Assembly: GCF_008386585.1 (NCBI RefSeq)
Contig: NZ_VUOB01000052.1
Location: 38,643 to 101,163 of the forward strand
Direction of reading: 5' to 3'
Source: Solihabitans fulvus
Lineage (GTDB): Bacteria > Actinomycetota > Actinomycetes > Mycobacteriales > Pseudonocardiaceae
DNA length: 62,521 bases
The notes under the pieces are model-generated. The model did no database searches and was not told the DNA's origin. It saw nothing but the letters and a program-made list of their open reading frames with translations. The position numbers and the translations under genes were made by a program. The first letter of the stretch is position 1. Each line of letters begins with the position of its first letter. Below, piece by piece: positions 26,680 through 33,785 of this stretch.

Positions 26680-27705
26680 ATGCGGTTCGACCAGATTGAC
26701 GTCGGGACACCGCTCGCCGCCGAGGTGTTATGCCTCGGCGAGTCGATGGCGGTGCTCGTGCCGGCGGAGCCCGGCCCGGTGCACGAGGTCCGCACGTGGA
26801 CCAGGACCGTCGGCGGCGCCGAGTCCAACGTGGCCTGCCACCTCGCCCGCCTCGGCGTGCCGAGCAGGTGGGTGAGCGCGCTCGGCCGGGACGCCTTCGG
26901 CCGCGCGGTGCTCGCCGACATCCGCGCCGCCGGGGTGGACGTCTCGGCCGTGCGGTTCGACCCGGCCCGGCCGACCGGCCTCTACGTCAAGGAGGCCAAC
27001 GCGGCCGGCAGCCCGGCCCGCTACTACCGGGAGGGCTCGGCGGCCTCGGCCATGGGGCCCGAGCTGCTCGCCGACCTCGACCTCACCGGCATCCGGCTGG
27101 TGCACCTGAGCGGCATCACCGCCGCCCTATCGGACAACTGCCTTGCCCTGCTCCGCGCCCTGCTCGCCGCCCCGAGGCGGGGCCGCCTGGTCTCCTTCGA
27201 CCTCAACTGGCGGCCGACCCTGTGGCGCGACAGGGACTCCGGCGTGCTGCGCGACCTGGCCGACAGCGCGGACCTCGTGCTGGTCGGCTCCGACGAGGCC
27301 GAGGCCGTCTGGGGCACCGGCGAGCCCGACGCCCTGCGCGAGCTGCTGCCCAACCCGGCCACCATCGTGGTCAAGCAGGGCGAGCGCGGCGCGACCCTGG
27401 ACGAGGCCGGCACCCGCGTGTTCGAGCCGGCGCTGCGCGTCGACGTGGTGGAGCCCGTCGGCGCGGGCGACGCGTTCGCGGCCGGCTTCCTCGCCGCAAC
27501 CCTGGCCGGCGCGTCGGCGCGGCAACGACTGCGCGCCGGACACCTCCAGGCCGCCGCCACCCTGCTCACCAGCGAGGACGTCGGCACGCCCCTGCCGGCC
27601 GAGGTGACCGCCGCGTTGATCGACGCCGATCAACTGACCTGGTCGACGGCGCACCTTTCCACGTCAGGAATCATTGTGTCCCTAGCGGAAGGAGAGACGG
27701 TGTGA
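26680..27705 (+). CDS. PfkB-family sugar kinase, 2-keto-3-deoxygluconate kinase type
   Basis: This 341-aa ribokinase-fold enzyme begins its core at VLCLGESMAVLVP, as in KdgK proteins. It carries PfkB signature 1 around VGGAESNVACHLARLGVP and signature 2 in VVEPVGAGDAFAAGF near residues 257-271, with Asp of GAGD as catalytic base. The segments ASPARYYREGSAAS and FDLNWRPTLW are typical of 2-dehydro-3-deoxygluconokinases, which phosphorylate KDG to KDPG. GGAGG is 5 bases before ATG 26680. The next gene (IclR) follows after a 79-base repeat-like spacer. Together with the divergent deaminase this gives the second-last step of a plausible amino-sugar-acid route; the KDPG aldolase is not in the window. 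Confidence 0.88.
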   Translation: MRFDQIDVGTPLAAEVLCLGESMAVLVPAEPGPVHEVRTWTRTVGGAESNVACHLARLGVPSRWVSALGRDAFGRAVLADIRAAGVDVSAVRFDPARPTGLYVKEANAAGSPARYYREGSAASAMGPELLADLDLTGIRLVHLSGITAALSDNCLALLRALLAAPRRGRLVSFDLNWRPTLWRDRDSGVLRDLADSADLVLVGSDEAEAVWGTGEPDALRELLPNPATIVVKQGERGATLDEAGTRVFEPALRVDVVEPVGAGDAFAAGFLAATLAGASARQRLRAGHLQAAATLLTSEDVGTPLPAEVTAALIDADQLTWSTAHLSTSGIIVSLAEGETV

Positions 27706-27790
27706 GCGAGCGTGCGAGCGAATCATTCGACACAGCGCCGCACCGCCGGCTCATGCCCTCGATGAGCGTCAGCGAGGAGACGGCATGAGC
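27702..27790 (+). repeat. MIRU-like intergenic element linking kinase stop and IclR start
   Basis: The element begins with GTGAGCGAGCGTGCGAG, of which TGA is the kinase stop. It continues with CGAATCATTCG (a small palindrome) and CACAGC, and ends with an inverted repeat GCTCATGCC (from 27750) / GGCATGAGC (27782-27790). The right arm contains the IclR start codon ATG, and GCGAGGAG between the arms is its ribosome binding site. A related element joins argG to argH at 58637-58719. Confidence 0.6.
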
Positions 27791-28543
27791 CAGAGTCTGG
27801 ACCGCGCGCTGACGATGTTGGCCGGCCTCTCCGAGGGCCCCAAAACGCTCGACCAGCTCGCCGGCACGGTCGACGTGCACAAGTCGACCGCCCTCCGCCT
27901 GCTGCGCACCCTGGAGTCGCACCGGTTCGTGCAGCGCGACGGCGTCCGCTACTACCGCCTCGGCACCGCCCTGTTCGACTTGGCCAACCGGGCGCTGGAG
28001 GACCGCGACGTGCGGCGCAGCGCCGAGGCCGCGCTGCGCGACCTCAACGGCCGCACCGGTTACACCGTGCACCTCGCCAGCTACGAGGGCGGCGAGGTCA
28101 TCTACATCGACAAGTACGACAGCACGCACCCGATGCGGATGTACTCGCGCATCGGCAGGCGGGCCCCGCTGCACTGCACGGCCGTCGCCAAGGTGCTGCT
28201 GTCCGCGATGCCGGCGGCCGCGTGCCGGCAGATCGTCGAGTCGATGGAGTATCCGAGGCTCACGGCGAACACCATCACCAACCCGACCGACTACCTCGCC
28301 GAGCTGGACCGCGTGCGGGCGCGCGGGTTCGCCATGGACAACGCCGAGCACGAGGACTTCATCCACTGCATCGCCGCGCCGATCCGGGGCGCGCGCGGCG
28401 AGACGCTGGCCGCCGTCTCGCTGTCGGTGCCCAAGGTGCTGCTCGACTTCGACGGCCTGATGGCCCTGGTGCCTGATCTCCAGCGCACCGCGGCCGCCGC
28501 GTCCGTCGAGTGCGGCTGGTCGCCGCCAACCGAACGTCCCTGA
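27785..28543 (+). CDS. IclR-family transcriptional regulator
   Basis: This 252-aa protein has an N-terminal winged helix-turn-helix (about residues 4-65: SLDRALTMLAGLSEGPKTL, TVDVHKSTALRLLRTLESH) and a C-terminal IclR effector domain with GEVIYIDKYDS, RRAPLHCTAVAKVLLS, FAMDNAEHEDFIHCIAAPI and LAAVSLSVPKVLL. IclR proteins are usually repressors released by a pathway metabolite; the KdgR branch responds to 2-keto-3-deoxygluconate. It is expressed from within the operon it probably controls, and the inverted repeat at 26596-26611 is the likely operator. GAGGAG precedes ATG 27785. The start codon and ribosome binding site lie inside the repeat element at 27702-27790. Confidence 0.93.
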   Translation: MSQSLDRALTMLAGLSEGPKTLDQLAGTVDVHKSTALRLLRTLESHRFVQRDGVRYYRLGTALFDLANRALEDRDVRRSAEAALRDLNGRTGYTVHLASYEGGEVIYIDKYDSTHPMRMYSRIGRRAPLHCTAVAKVLLSAMPAAACRQIVESMEYPRLTANTITNPTDYLAELDRVRARGFAMDNAEHEDFIHCIAAPIRGARGETLAAVSLSVPKVLLDFDGLMALVPDLQRTAAAASVECGWSPPTERP

Positions 28544-28580
28544 CCGCACCACACTCAACCACCACTGGAGGACAGGCAGC

Positions 28581-28964
28581 ATGCCCAAGATCGCCATCAG
28601 CACCGACAAGGCGCCCGCCCCCGTCGCCGCCTACTCGCAGGCCGTCCGCAAGGGCAACATCCTGCAACTGGCCGGTCAGGTCGGCATCGACGCGGCGACC
28701 GACGAGACCGTCGCCGGCGGTGTCGGCGAGCAGACCCGCCAGACCATGCGCAACATCGAGACCGTGCTCAAGGAGGCGGGCGCGACCTTCGACGACGTGG
28801 TGATGATGCGCGTCTACCTCACCGACAAGGCGCACTTCGACGCGATGAACGAGGCCTACAGCGAGTTCGTCGCCGCGCCGTTCCCCGGCCGCACCACCGT
28901 GTACGTCGGCCTGCCCGGCGACCTGCTGGTGGAGATCGACGCGCTGGCCGTCCTCGGCGACTGA
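28581..28964 (+). CDS. ridA: RidA-family enamine/imine deaminase
   Basis: This 127-aa protein has the chorismate-mutase-like RidA fold: YSQAVRKGNILQLAGQVG, QTMRNIETVLKEAG, FDDVVMMRVYL and FPGRTTVYVGLPGDLLVEIDALAV. Arg104 corresponds to the catalytic Arg105 of E. coli RidA, with Glu119 nearby. RidA speeds hydrolysis of reactive enamines and imines released by PLP enzymes such as serine/threonine dehydratases, giving 2-keto acids and ammonia. Its place in the operon opposite a PLP deaminase matches that role. GGAGG lies 9 bases before ATG 28581. A strong hairpin ends the transcript. Confidence 0.95.
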   Translation: MPKIAISTDKAPAPVAAYSQAVRKGNILQLAGQVGIDAATDETVAGGVGEQTRQTMRNIETVLKEAGATFDDVVMMRVYLTDKAHFDAMNEAYSEFVAAPFPGRTTVYVGLPGDLLVEIDALAVLGD

Positions 28965-28974
28965 TTTCGCCGGG

Positions 28975-29017
28975 AAGGGGGCTTTCGGGTATCTCTTGGT
29001 ACTCCGAAAGCCCCCTT
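28975..29017 (+). terminator. Terminator after ridA
   Basis: AAGGGGGCTTTCGG (28975-28988) and CCGAAAGCCCCCTT (29004-29017) form a perfect 14-bp stem with a 15-base loop. It begins 10 bases after the ridA stop and ends only 24 bases before the permease start, so it could also act as a leader hairpin for that gene. Confidence 0.85.
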
Positions 29018-29041
29018 CGTGTGTCAAGAGGACAGAGCACA

Positions 29042-30409
29042 GTGGACGAACCCGGCCTGCGCCGAGAACTCAGCGGCCGGCAGATCGGCATGATCGCGAT
29101 CGGCGGCGCGATCGGCACCGGCCTGTTCCTCGGCTCCGGGCTGGCGATCTCGCTGGCCGGGCCATCGGTGATCATCGCCTACGCGGTCGGCGGCGTGCTC
29201 GCCCTCGCGCTGGCCTACGCGCTGGCCGAGATGACGGTCGTGCACCCGGAGGCCGGCGGGTTCGGGGCCATCGCGCACCGCTACCTCGGCCCGTTGGCCG
29301 GCTTCGTACAGCGCTGGACTTACTGGGTCGCGCAGGTGGTGAACATCGGCAGCGAGGTCACCGCAGCCGGCCTGTACGTGCGGTTCTGGTGGTCGCAGCT
29401 GCCGCTGTGGGTGCCGGTCACCGCGTTCTCTGTGGTGATGCTGCTGGTGAACGCGGCGTCGGTCCGGTTCTTCGGCGAGTTCGAGTACTGGTTCGCGATG
29501 ATCAAGGTCGTCACGATCGTGGTGTTCGTCGCGCTCGGCCTCGTCTACGTCACCGTCGGCCTGCCCGGCCGCCCGGCGACCGGTCTCGGCGCGCTGACCG
29601 AGCACGGCGGCTTCGCGCCGGGCGGGGTGGCCGGCCTGTGGCTGGCGATGACGGTGGTCACCTTCAGCTACCTCGGCACCGAGGCGGTGGCGCTGACCGC
29701 CGCCGAGTCCCGCGACCCCGCCCGCGACGTGCCGAGGGCCGCCCGCCGGATGGTGTTCCGGCTCGGGCTGTTCTACCTGCTCGGCATCTCCGTGGTGGTG
29801 GCGATCGTGCCGTGGCCGGAGGCCGCGGTGGCGGACGGCGTCGCGCAGAGCCCGTTCGTGCGGCTGTTCACGGCGGCCGGCGTCCCGGCCGCGGCGGGGA
29901 TCATGAACTTCGTGGTGCTCACCGCCGCGCTGTCCGCGATGAGCACCAACCTGTACGTGAGCGCGCGCATGGCGTACTCGCTGGCCAGGGACGGCTACGC
30001 GCCGAAGGCCCTGGCCAGGGTCGACGCGCGCGGCACGCCCCGCAACGCCCTGCTGCTCTCGGCGCTCGGCCTGACGCTGGCCGCCGTGCTCGCCGTGGCC
30101 GCCCCGGACGGTGCCTTCGCGCTGCTGGTGGGGATCGCGCTGTTCGGCGCGCTGGTCACCTGGCTGCTCATCTTCGCCTCGCAGCTCGCGTTCCGCCGCA
30201 GTCGCGCCGCCGAGGGCCTGTCGCCGTCGCCGATCCGGCTGCCCGGCGCGCCGTCGACGACGGTGCTGGCGATGGCGTTCGTGCTGGCCGTGCTGGTGAC
30301 CCTGGGCTTCACCAGGCAGTTCGCGCCGGCGCTCGCCGCCGGGGTGCCGTTCCTGCTGCTGGTCGCGCTGTCCTATCCGGCCGTCCGACGGCGAGCGAAC
30401 CGTCGGTAG
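29042..30409 (+). CDS. APC-superfamily amino acid permease
   Basis: This 455-aa membrane protein has about 12 transmembrane segments. The AAT-family signature RRELSGRQIGMIAIGGAIGTGLFLGSG stands at the first helix, followed by LAEMTVVHPEAGGF and FGEFEYWFAMIKVVTI. Such permeases import amino acids with protons; the specificity cannot be read from sequence. GTG 29042 is preferred because homologues begin close to it and GAGGA lies 10 bases upstream; GTG 29021 would fall directly behind the terminator. It may belong functionally with the amino-compound catabolic genes to the left, though the terminator separates the transcripts. Confidence 0.9.
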   Translation: MDEPGLRRELSGRQIGMIAIGGAIGTGLFLGSGLAISLAGPSVIIAYAVGGVLALALAYALAEMTVVHPEAGGFGAIAHRYLGPLAGFVQRWTYWVAQVVNIGSEVTAAGLYVRFWWSQLPLWVPVTAFSVVMLLVNAASVRFFGEFEYWFAMIKVVTIVVFVALGLVYVTVGLPGRPATGLGALTEHGGFAPGGVAGLWLAMTVVTFSYLGTEAVALTAAESRDPARDVPRAARRMVFRLGLFYLLGISVVVAIVPWPEAAVADGVAQSPFVRLFTAAGVPAAAGIMNFVVLTAALSAMSTNLYVSARMAYSLARDGYAPKALARVDARGTPRNALLLSALGLTLAAVLAVAAPDGAFALLVGIALFGALVTWLLIFASQLAFRRSRAAEGLSPSPIRLPGAPSTTVLAMAFVLAVLVTLGFTRQFAPALAAGVPFLLLVALSYPAVRRRANRR

Positions 30410-30452
30410 ACCGTTCCGGCGTAGGCGTTCACCGGAACGCAGTGACCTCTTG

Positions 30453-30468
30453 ACTGGACTAGACCAAT
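30453..30468. promoter_or_regulatory. DasR-responsive element (dre) of the chitinase gene
   Basis: ACTGGACTAGACCAAT matches the Streptomyces dre consensus A-N-TGGTCTAGACCA-N-T at 13 of 14 fixed positions. It overlaps TTGACT at 30450-30455, a good -35, with TTGAGT at 30473-30478 as a weak -10. DasR is a GntR-type repressor released by glucosamine-6-phosphate, so the chitinase would be induced by chitin-derived amino sugar. Confidence 0.75.
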
Positions 30469-30557
30469 CAGATTGAGTGGTGAGGGTCACCGGCCCCCGG
30501 TGGGCCGTGGCGAACGGGACAGCCCCTGCATTCGTTGCTGCCCAAAGGAGTTGCCGC

Positions 30558-31682
30558 ATGTCCACCAGTCGCATGCCCCTGAGTCCAAAGTCCCTGAGTC
30601 GAAGGTCCCCGAGTCGTAGTCCCCTGAGGAGAGTCCTGGCCCTCGTCGCCGCGGCGGCGATCGCCGGCACGATGGCGATCTTCGCGCCGTGGTCCGGCGG
30701 AGTGTCCACGGCGGACACCTGCGCGAGCGCCTGGACCGCGTCGGCGGTCTACACCGGCGGAATGTCCGCGTCCTACAACGGTCACAACTGGTCCGCGAAA
30801 TGGTGGACCCAGAACGAAACCCCCGGTGTCGCGAGCGTGTGGGGCGACGCGGGCGCCTGCGGTTCCGGCGGTGGCGGCGGAGGCGGGAGCTGTAGCTACC
30901 CGGACTGGGTCGCCGGCAGGTCCTACGTCGCGGGCGACATCGTCCGGTACAGCAACGGCGGGTACTACAAGGCGTCGCACGACAATCCCGGCTACGACCC
31001 GACCATCAGCACCTGGTACTGGGACCCGTACACCTGCGGATCGACGCCGCCGGGAGGCGGATCGGGCTTCGTCGTCAGCGAGGCCCAGTTCGACCAGATG
31101 TTCCCCAGCCGCAGTTCCTTCTACACCTACAGCGGCCTGACCGCGGCGCTCAGTGCGTACCCCGGTTTCGCCACCACCGGCAGCGACACGGTGCAGAAGC
31201 AGGAGGCGGCCGCGTTCCTGGCCAACGTCAGCCACGAGACCGGCGGGCTGGTGTACGTGGTGGAGCAGAACACGTCGAACTACCCGCACTACTGCGACAC
31301 CAGCCAGCCCTACGGCTGCCCAGCCGGCACGGCCGCCTACTACGGCCGGGGGCCGATCCAGCTGAGCTGGAACTTCAACTACAAGGCCGCGGGCGACTCG
31401 CTCGGCATCGACCTGCTCGACAATCCGTACCTGGTGGAGCAGGACCCGGCGGTGGCCTGGAAGACCGGCCTCTGGTACTGGAACACGCAGAACGGCCCCG
31501 GCACGATGACCCCGCACAACGCGATGGTCAACGGCGCCGGGTTCGGCGAGACGATCCGCAGCATCAACGGCAGCCTGGAGTGCAACGGCGGCAACCCCGC
31601 ACAGGTGCAGAGCCGGGTCGACGCCTACCAGCGGTTCACCCAGATCCTCGGCACGACGCCGGGCGGCAACCTGTACTGCTGA
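30558..31682 (+). CDS. Secreted GH19 chitinase with two chitin-binding modules
   Basis: This 374-aa exported enzyme has an N-terminal region rich in Ser/Arg/Pro followed by a hydrophobic stretch (VLALVAAAAIAGTMAIFAPW), giving an unusually long signal peptide. Two CBM5/12-type chitin-binding modules follow (about residues 55-100, YNGHNWSAKWWTQNETPG; and 112-160, YVAGDIVRYSNGGYYKASHDNPG), joined by Gly-rich linkers. The GH19 catalytic domain is about 172-374 with FLANVSHETGG (catalytic Glu near 226), YYGRGPIQLSWNFNY and a final Cys. GH19 enzymes are inverting endo-chitinases. AAAGGAG lies 7 bases before ATG 30558. Codons for the Ser/Arg-rich leader are an imperfect tandem repeat of about 10 bases (TCCCTGAGTC). 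The dre box upstream indicates amino-sugar control. Confidence 0.95.
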   Translation: MSTSRMPLSPKSLSRRSPSRSPLRRVLALVAAAAIAGTMAIFAPWSGGVSTADTCASAWTASAVYTGGMSASYNGHNWSAKWWTQNETPGVASVWGDAGACGSGGGGGGGSCSYPDWVAGRSYVAGDIVRYSNGGYYKASHDNPGYDPTISTWYWDPYTCGSTPPGGGSGFVVSEAQFDQMFPSRSSFYTYSGLTAALSAYPGFATTGSDTVQKQEAAAFLANVSHETGGLVYVVEQNTSNYPHYCDTSQPYGCPAGTAAYYGRGPIQLSWNFNYKAAGDSLGIDLLDNPYLVEQDPAVAWKTGLWYWNTQNGPGTMTPHNAMVNGAGFGETIRSINGSLECNGGNPAQVQSRVDAYQRFTQILGTTPGGNLYC

Positions 31683-31695
31683 CCGCGTCGACGGC

Positions 31696-31737
31696 CGACG
31701 GCCGCGCCCCGGGTGCGCACCCGGGACGCGGCCGTCG
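31696..31737. terminator. Bidirectional terminator between chitinase and DUF1844 gene
   Basis: CGACGGCCGCG (31696-31706) pairs with CGCGGCCGTCG (31727-31737). After one C-A mismatch, CCCGGGTGC pairs with GCACCCGGG. The result is an almost unbroken stem of about 20 bp between the convergent genes. Confidence 0.8.
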
Positions 31738-31760
31738 CGTGTCTGGCGCCGGGCGAGCCG

Positions 31761-32114
31761 TCAGTAGACGGGGCCGGTGTACTTCTCGCCCGGTCCGGCA
31801 CCGGGCTCGTCCGGCACGGCCGAGGCCTCGCGGAACGCGCGTTGCAGCGCCTGGAGGCCCTCGCGCAGCGGACCGGCGTGCGGGCCGAGGTACTCCACCG
31901 ACGCGGTGATCAGGCCGGCGAGCGCGGTGATCAGGCGGCGGGCCTCGTCCAGGTCGCGCAGCGGGCTGCTGTCGGGGTCGGGGTCGGCCAGCCCGAGCCG
32001 CTCGGCCGCCGAGGACATCAGCATCACCGCGGCCCTGCTGATGACCTCGACGCTGGGCACCTCGCCGAGCTCGCGGACGCTGTCGTCGGTCTCGGCTACC
32101 TGGGGGTCGTTCAC
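31761..32114 (-). CDS. DUF1844 protein
   Basis: This 117-aa protein matches the DUF1844 pattern: SVEVISRAAVMLMSSAAERLGL, LRDLDEARRLITALAGLI and YLGPHAGPLREGLQALQRAF. The function is unknown. It is commonly found divergent from infC in actinobacteria, as here. The start is GTG 32114; its promoter must lie in the 316-base region shared with the infC leader. The protein is acidic at its N-terminus and helical throughout, with no signal peptide or membrane segment. Confidence 0.85.
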   Translation of the reverse strand: MNDPQVAETDDSVRELGEVPSVEVISRAAVMLMSSAAERLGLADPDPDSSPLRDLDEARRLITALAGLITASVEYLGPHAGPLREGLQALQRAFREASAVPDEPGAGPGEKYTGPVY

Positions 32115-32430
32115 GGTGTCATTATCGCGGGAGCCTCCGGGGCAATCCGCCAGCCGGGGCGTGATCCTCGTCCTGCGCGGGGCACCGGTAACGGTCTGCT
32201 ACGATGTATGGCGCGACCAGCCCCCGTGAGTGCGGGGGCGGCAAGTGGAGCCCCGCTCCCACCCGAGCCACCGTCAAGGTAGCCGGGTCCGGTCCCAGGG
32301 ATCAGCTCGCTGATGCTCTGGAGTTCTCGACGTCAACACGTCGGGTGATCGGTTGGAGGCGGGCCCCGCGTCATCACGACGCCGGGGCTCTTGCTGTTTC
32401 TGGGGCGCAACCGAGCCACAAAGGACGTGA
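32115..32430 (+). promoter_or_regulatory. infC promoter and structured leader
   Basis: A TACGAT hexamer (32200-32205) is the likely -10, so the transcript would carry a leader of about 220 nt. The leader begins with a hairpin GCCCCCG/CGGGGGC (32220-32226 with 32233-32239). It ends with GCCCCGCGTC/GACGCCGGGGC (32363-32388) followed by TCTTGCTGTTTC, which looks like an intrinsic terminator 43 bases before the infC start. This suggests attenuation of the ribosomal operon, as known for L20/IF3 leaders in other bacteria. Confidence 0.6.
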
Positions 32431-33045
32431 ATGACAAGTCCCTCGAACCGAGGAGCTCCGGTCAGCTCCGAGCCGCGCATCAACGACCGCATCCGCGTGC
32501 CGGAGGTCCGCCTGGTCGGGCCGAACGGCGAACAGGTCGGCATCGTCCGCATCGAGGACGCGCTCCGACTCGCGCAGGAAGCGGATCTGGACCTCGTTGA
32601 GGTGGCTCCACAGGCGCGTCCGCCGGTGTGCAAGCTCATGGACTACGGCAAGTTCAAGTACGAGAGCGCGCAGAAGGCCCGCGAGTCACGCCGCAACCAG
32701 CAGCTCACGGTCATCAAGGAGCAGAAGCTCCGGCCGAAGATCGACCCGCACGACTACGAGACGAAGAAGGGCCACGTGGCCCGATTCCTCTCGCACGGGA
32801 ACAAGGTCAAGGTGACCATCATGTTCCGTGGTCGTGAGCAGTCGCGTCCCGAGCTGGGGTACCGGTTGTTGCAGCGACTGGCCGAAGACGTCGCCGAGCT
32901 GGGCTTCGTCGAGTCCAACCCGAAGCAGGACGGCCGCAACATGATCATGGTGTTGGCGCCGCACAAGACAACGAAGACGCGTCCGCAGAAGACCGCGTCG
33001 GACTCGGACCTCGATTCCGGCACGGACGAGTCGATCGGGGAGTGA
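32431..33045 (+). CDS. infC: Translation initiation factor IF-3
   Basis: This 204-aa protein has the IF-3 N domain (EPRINDRIRVPEVRLVGPNGEQVGIV, LDLVEVAPQARPPVCKLMDYGKFKYE) and C domain (LRPKIDPHDYETKKGHVARFLSHGNKVKVTIMFRGRE, LGYRLLQRL). IF-3 binds the 30S subunit and checks initiator tRNA and start codon. ATG 32431 has AAAGGA a few bases upstream. The conserved core starts about ten residues later, and in some actinobacteria infC uses a rare start near that point, so the first residues are less certain. It is the first gene of the infC-rpmI-rplT operon. The C-terminus carries an acidic Ser/Asp tail. Confidence 0.97.
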   Translation: MTSPSNRGAPVSSEPRINDRIRVPEVRLVGPNGEQVGIVRIEDALRLAQEADLDLVEVAPQARPPVCKLMDYGKFKYESAQKARESRRNQQLTVIKEQKLRPKIDPHDYETKKGHVARFLSHGNKVKVTIMFRGREQSRPELGYRLLQRLAEDVAELGFVESNPKQDGRNMIMVLAPHKTTKTRPQKTASDSDLDSGTDESIGE

Positions 33046-33124
33046 TCCCCGGCCGGGGCTAAGAATCCGGCACCGAGGACGCACCGCCGCCTTCACCCGG
33101 CGGCCGCACGAGACGAGGATGGAA

Positions 33125-33319
33125 ATGCCGAAGAACAAGACCCACAAGGGGACTTCCAAGCGCATCAAGGTGACTGGAAGCGGCAAGCTGGTCCGTCAGA
33201 AGACCGGCATGCGCCACCGCCTTGAGGTGAAGCCCAGCACGCTCACCCGTCGTCTCGCCGGCACCACCGATGTCGCCAAGAGCGACGTGCCGCGGATGAA
33301 GAAGCTGCTCGGCCTCTAG
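33125..33319 (+). CDS. rpmI: 50S ribosomal protein L35
   Basis: This 64-aa basic protein starts MPKNKTHKGTSKRIKVTGSGK and contains RRLAGTTDVAKSD, diagnostic of bL35. ATG 33125 gives the canonical MPK start; the ATG two codons earlier is not used in homologues. It lies between infC and rplT with 79- and 94-base gaps. Confidence 0.97.
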   Translation: MPKNKTHKGTSKRIKVTGSGKLVRQKTGMRHRLEVKPSTLTRRLAGTTDVAKSDVPRMKKLLGL

Positions 33320-33413
33320 TCCGGCGCAGGCGCCGCCTAGCCGGCTGCCGACCCCGTAATCCCTTGAACACAGGGGCGATCCACTTGCCCCACGAGATCG
33401 ACAGGACGGACCC

Positions 33414-33785
33414 GTGGCACGCGTCAAGAGGGCGGTCAACGCCCAAAAGAAGCGCCGCACGACCCTTGAGCTGGCGAGCGGTTACCGCGGCCAGCGCTCG
33501 CGGCTGTACCGCAAGGCCAAGGAGCAGGTGCTCCACTCGCTCGGCTACGCCTACCGGGACCGCCGTGCCCGCAAGGGTGACTTCCGCAAGCTCTGGATCA
33601 CCCGCATCAACGCCGCGGCGCGCCAGAACGGCATGACCTACAACCGGTTCATCCAGGGTCTCAAGATCGCCGGTGTCGAGGTCGACCGCAAGATCATGGC
33701 CGAGCTGGCTGTCAACGACCCGGCCGCGTTCGCCGCGCTGGTCGAGCTGTCGCGTCAGAACGTGCCCGCCGAGGACAACGCCTGA
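33414..33785 (+). CDS. rplT: 50S ribosomal protein L20
   Basis: This 123-aa basic protein starts (GTG) ARVKRAVNAQKKRRTTLELASGYRGQRSRLYRKA and contains YRDRRARKGDFRKLWITRINAAARQNGMTYN, the bL20 signature. L20 is an early 50S assembly protein binding 23S rRNA, and in several bacteria it represses its own operon through the leader. AGGA precedes GTG 33414. Its stop codon TGA overlaps the likely CTG start of the next gene. Confidence 0.97.
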   Translation: MARVKRAVNAQKKRRTTLELASGYRGQRSRLYRKAKEQVLHSLGYAYRDRRARKGDFRKLWITRINAAARQNGMTYNRFIQGLKIAGVEVDRKIMAELAVNDPAAFAALVELSRQNVPAEDNA

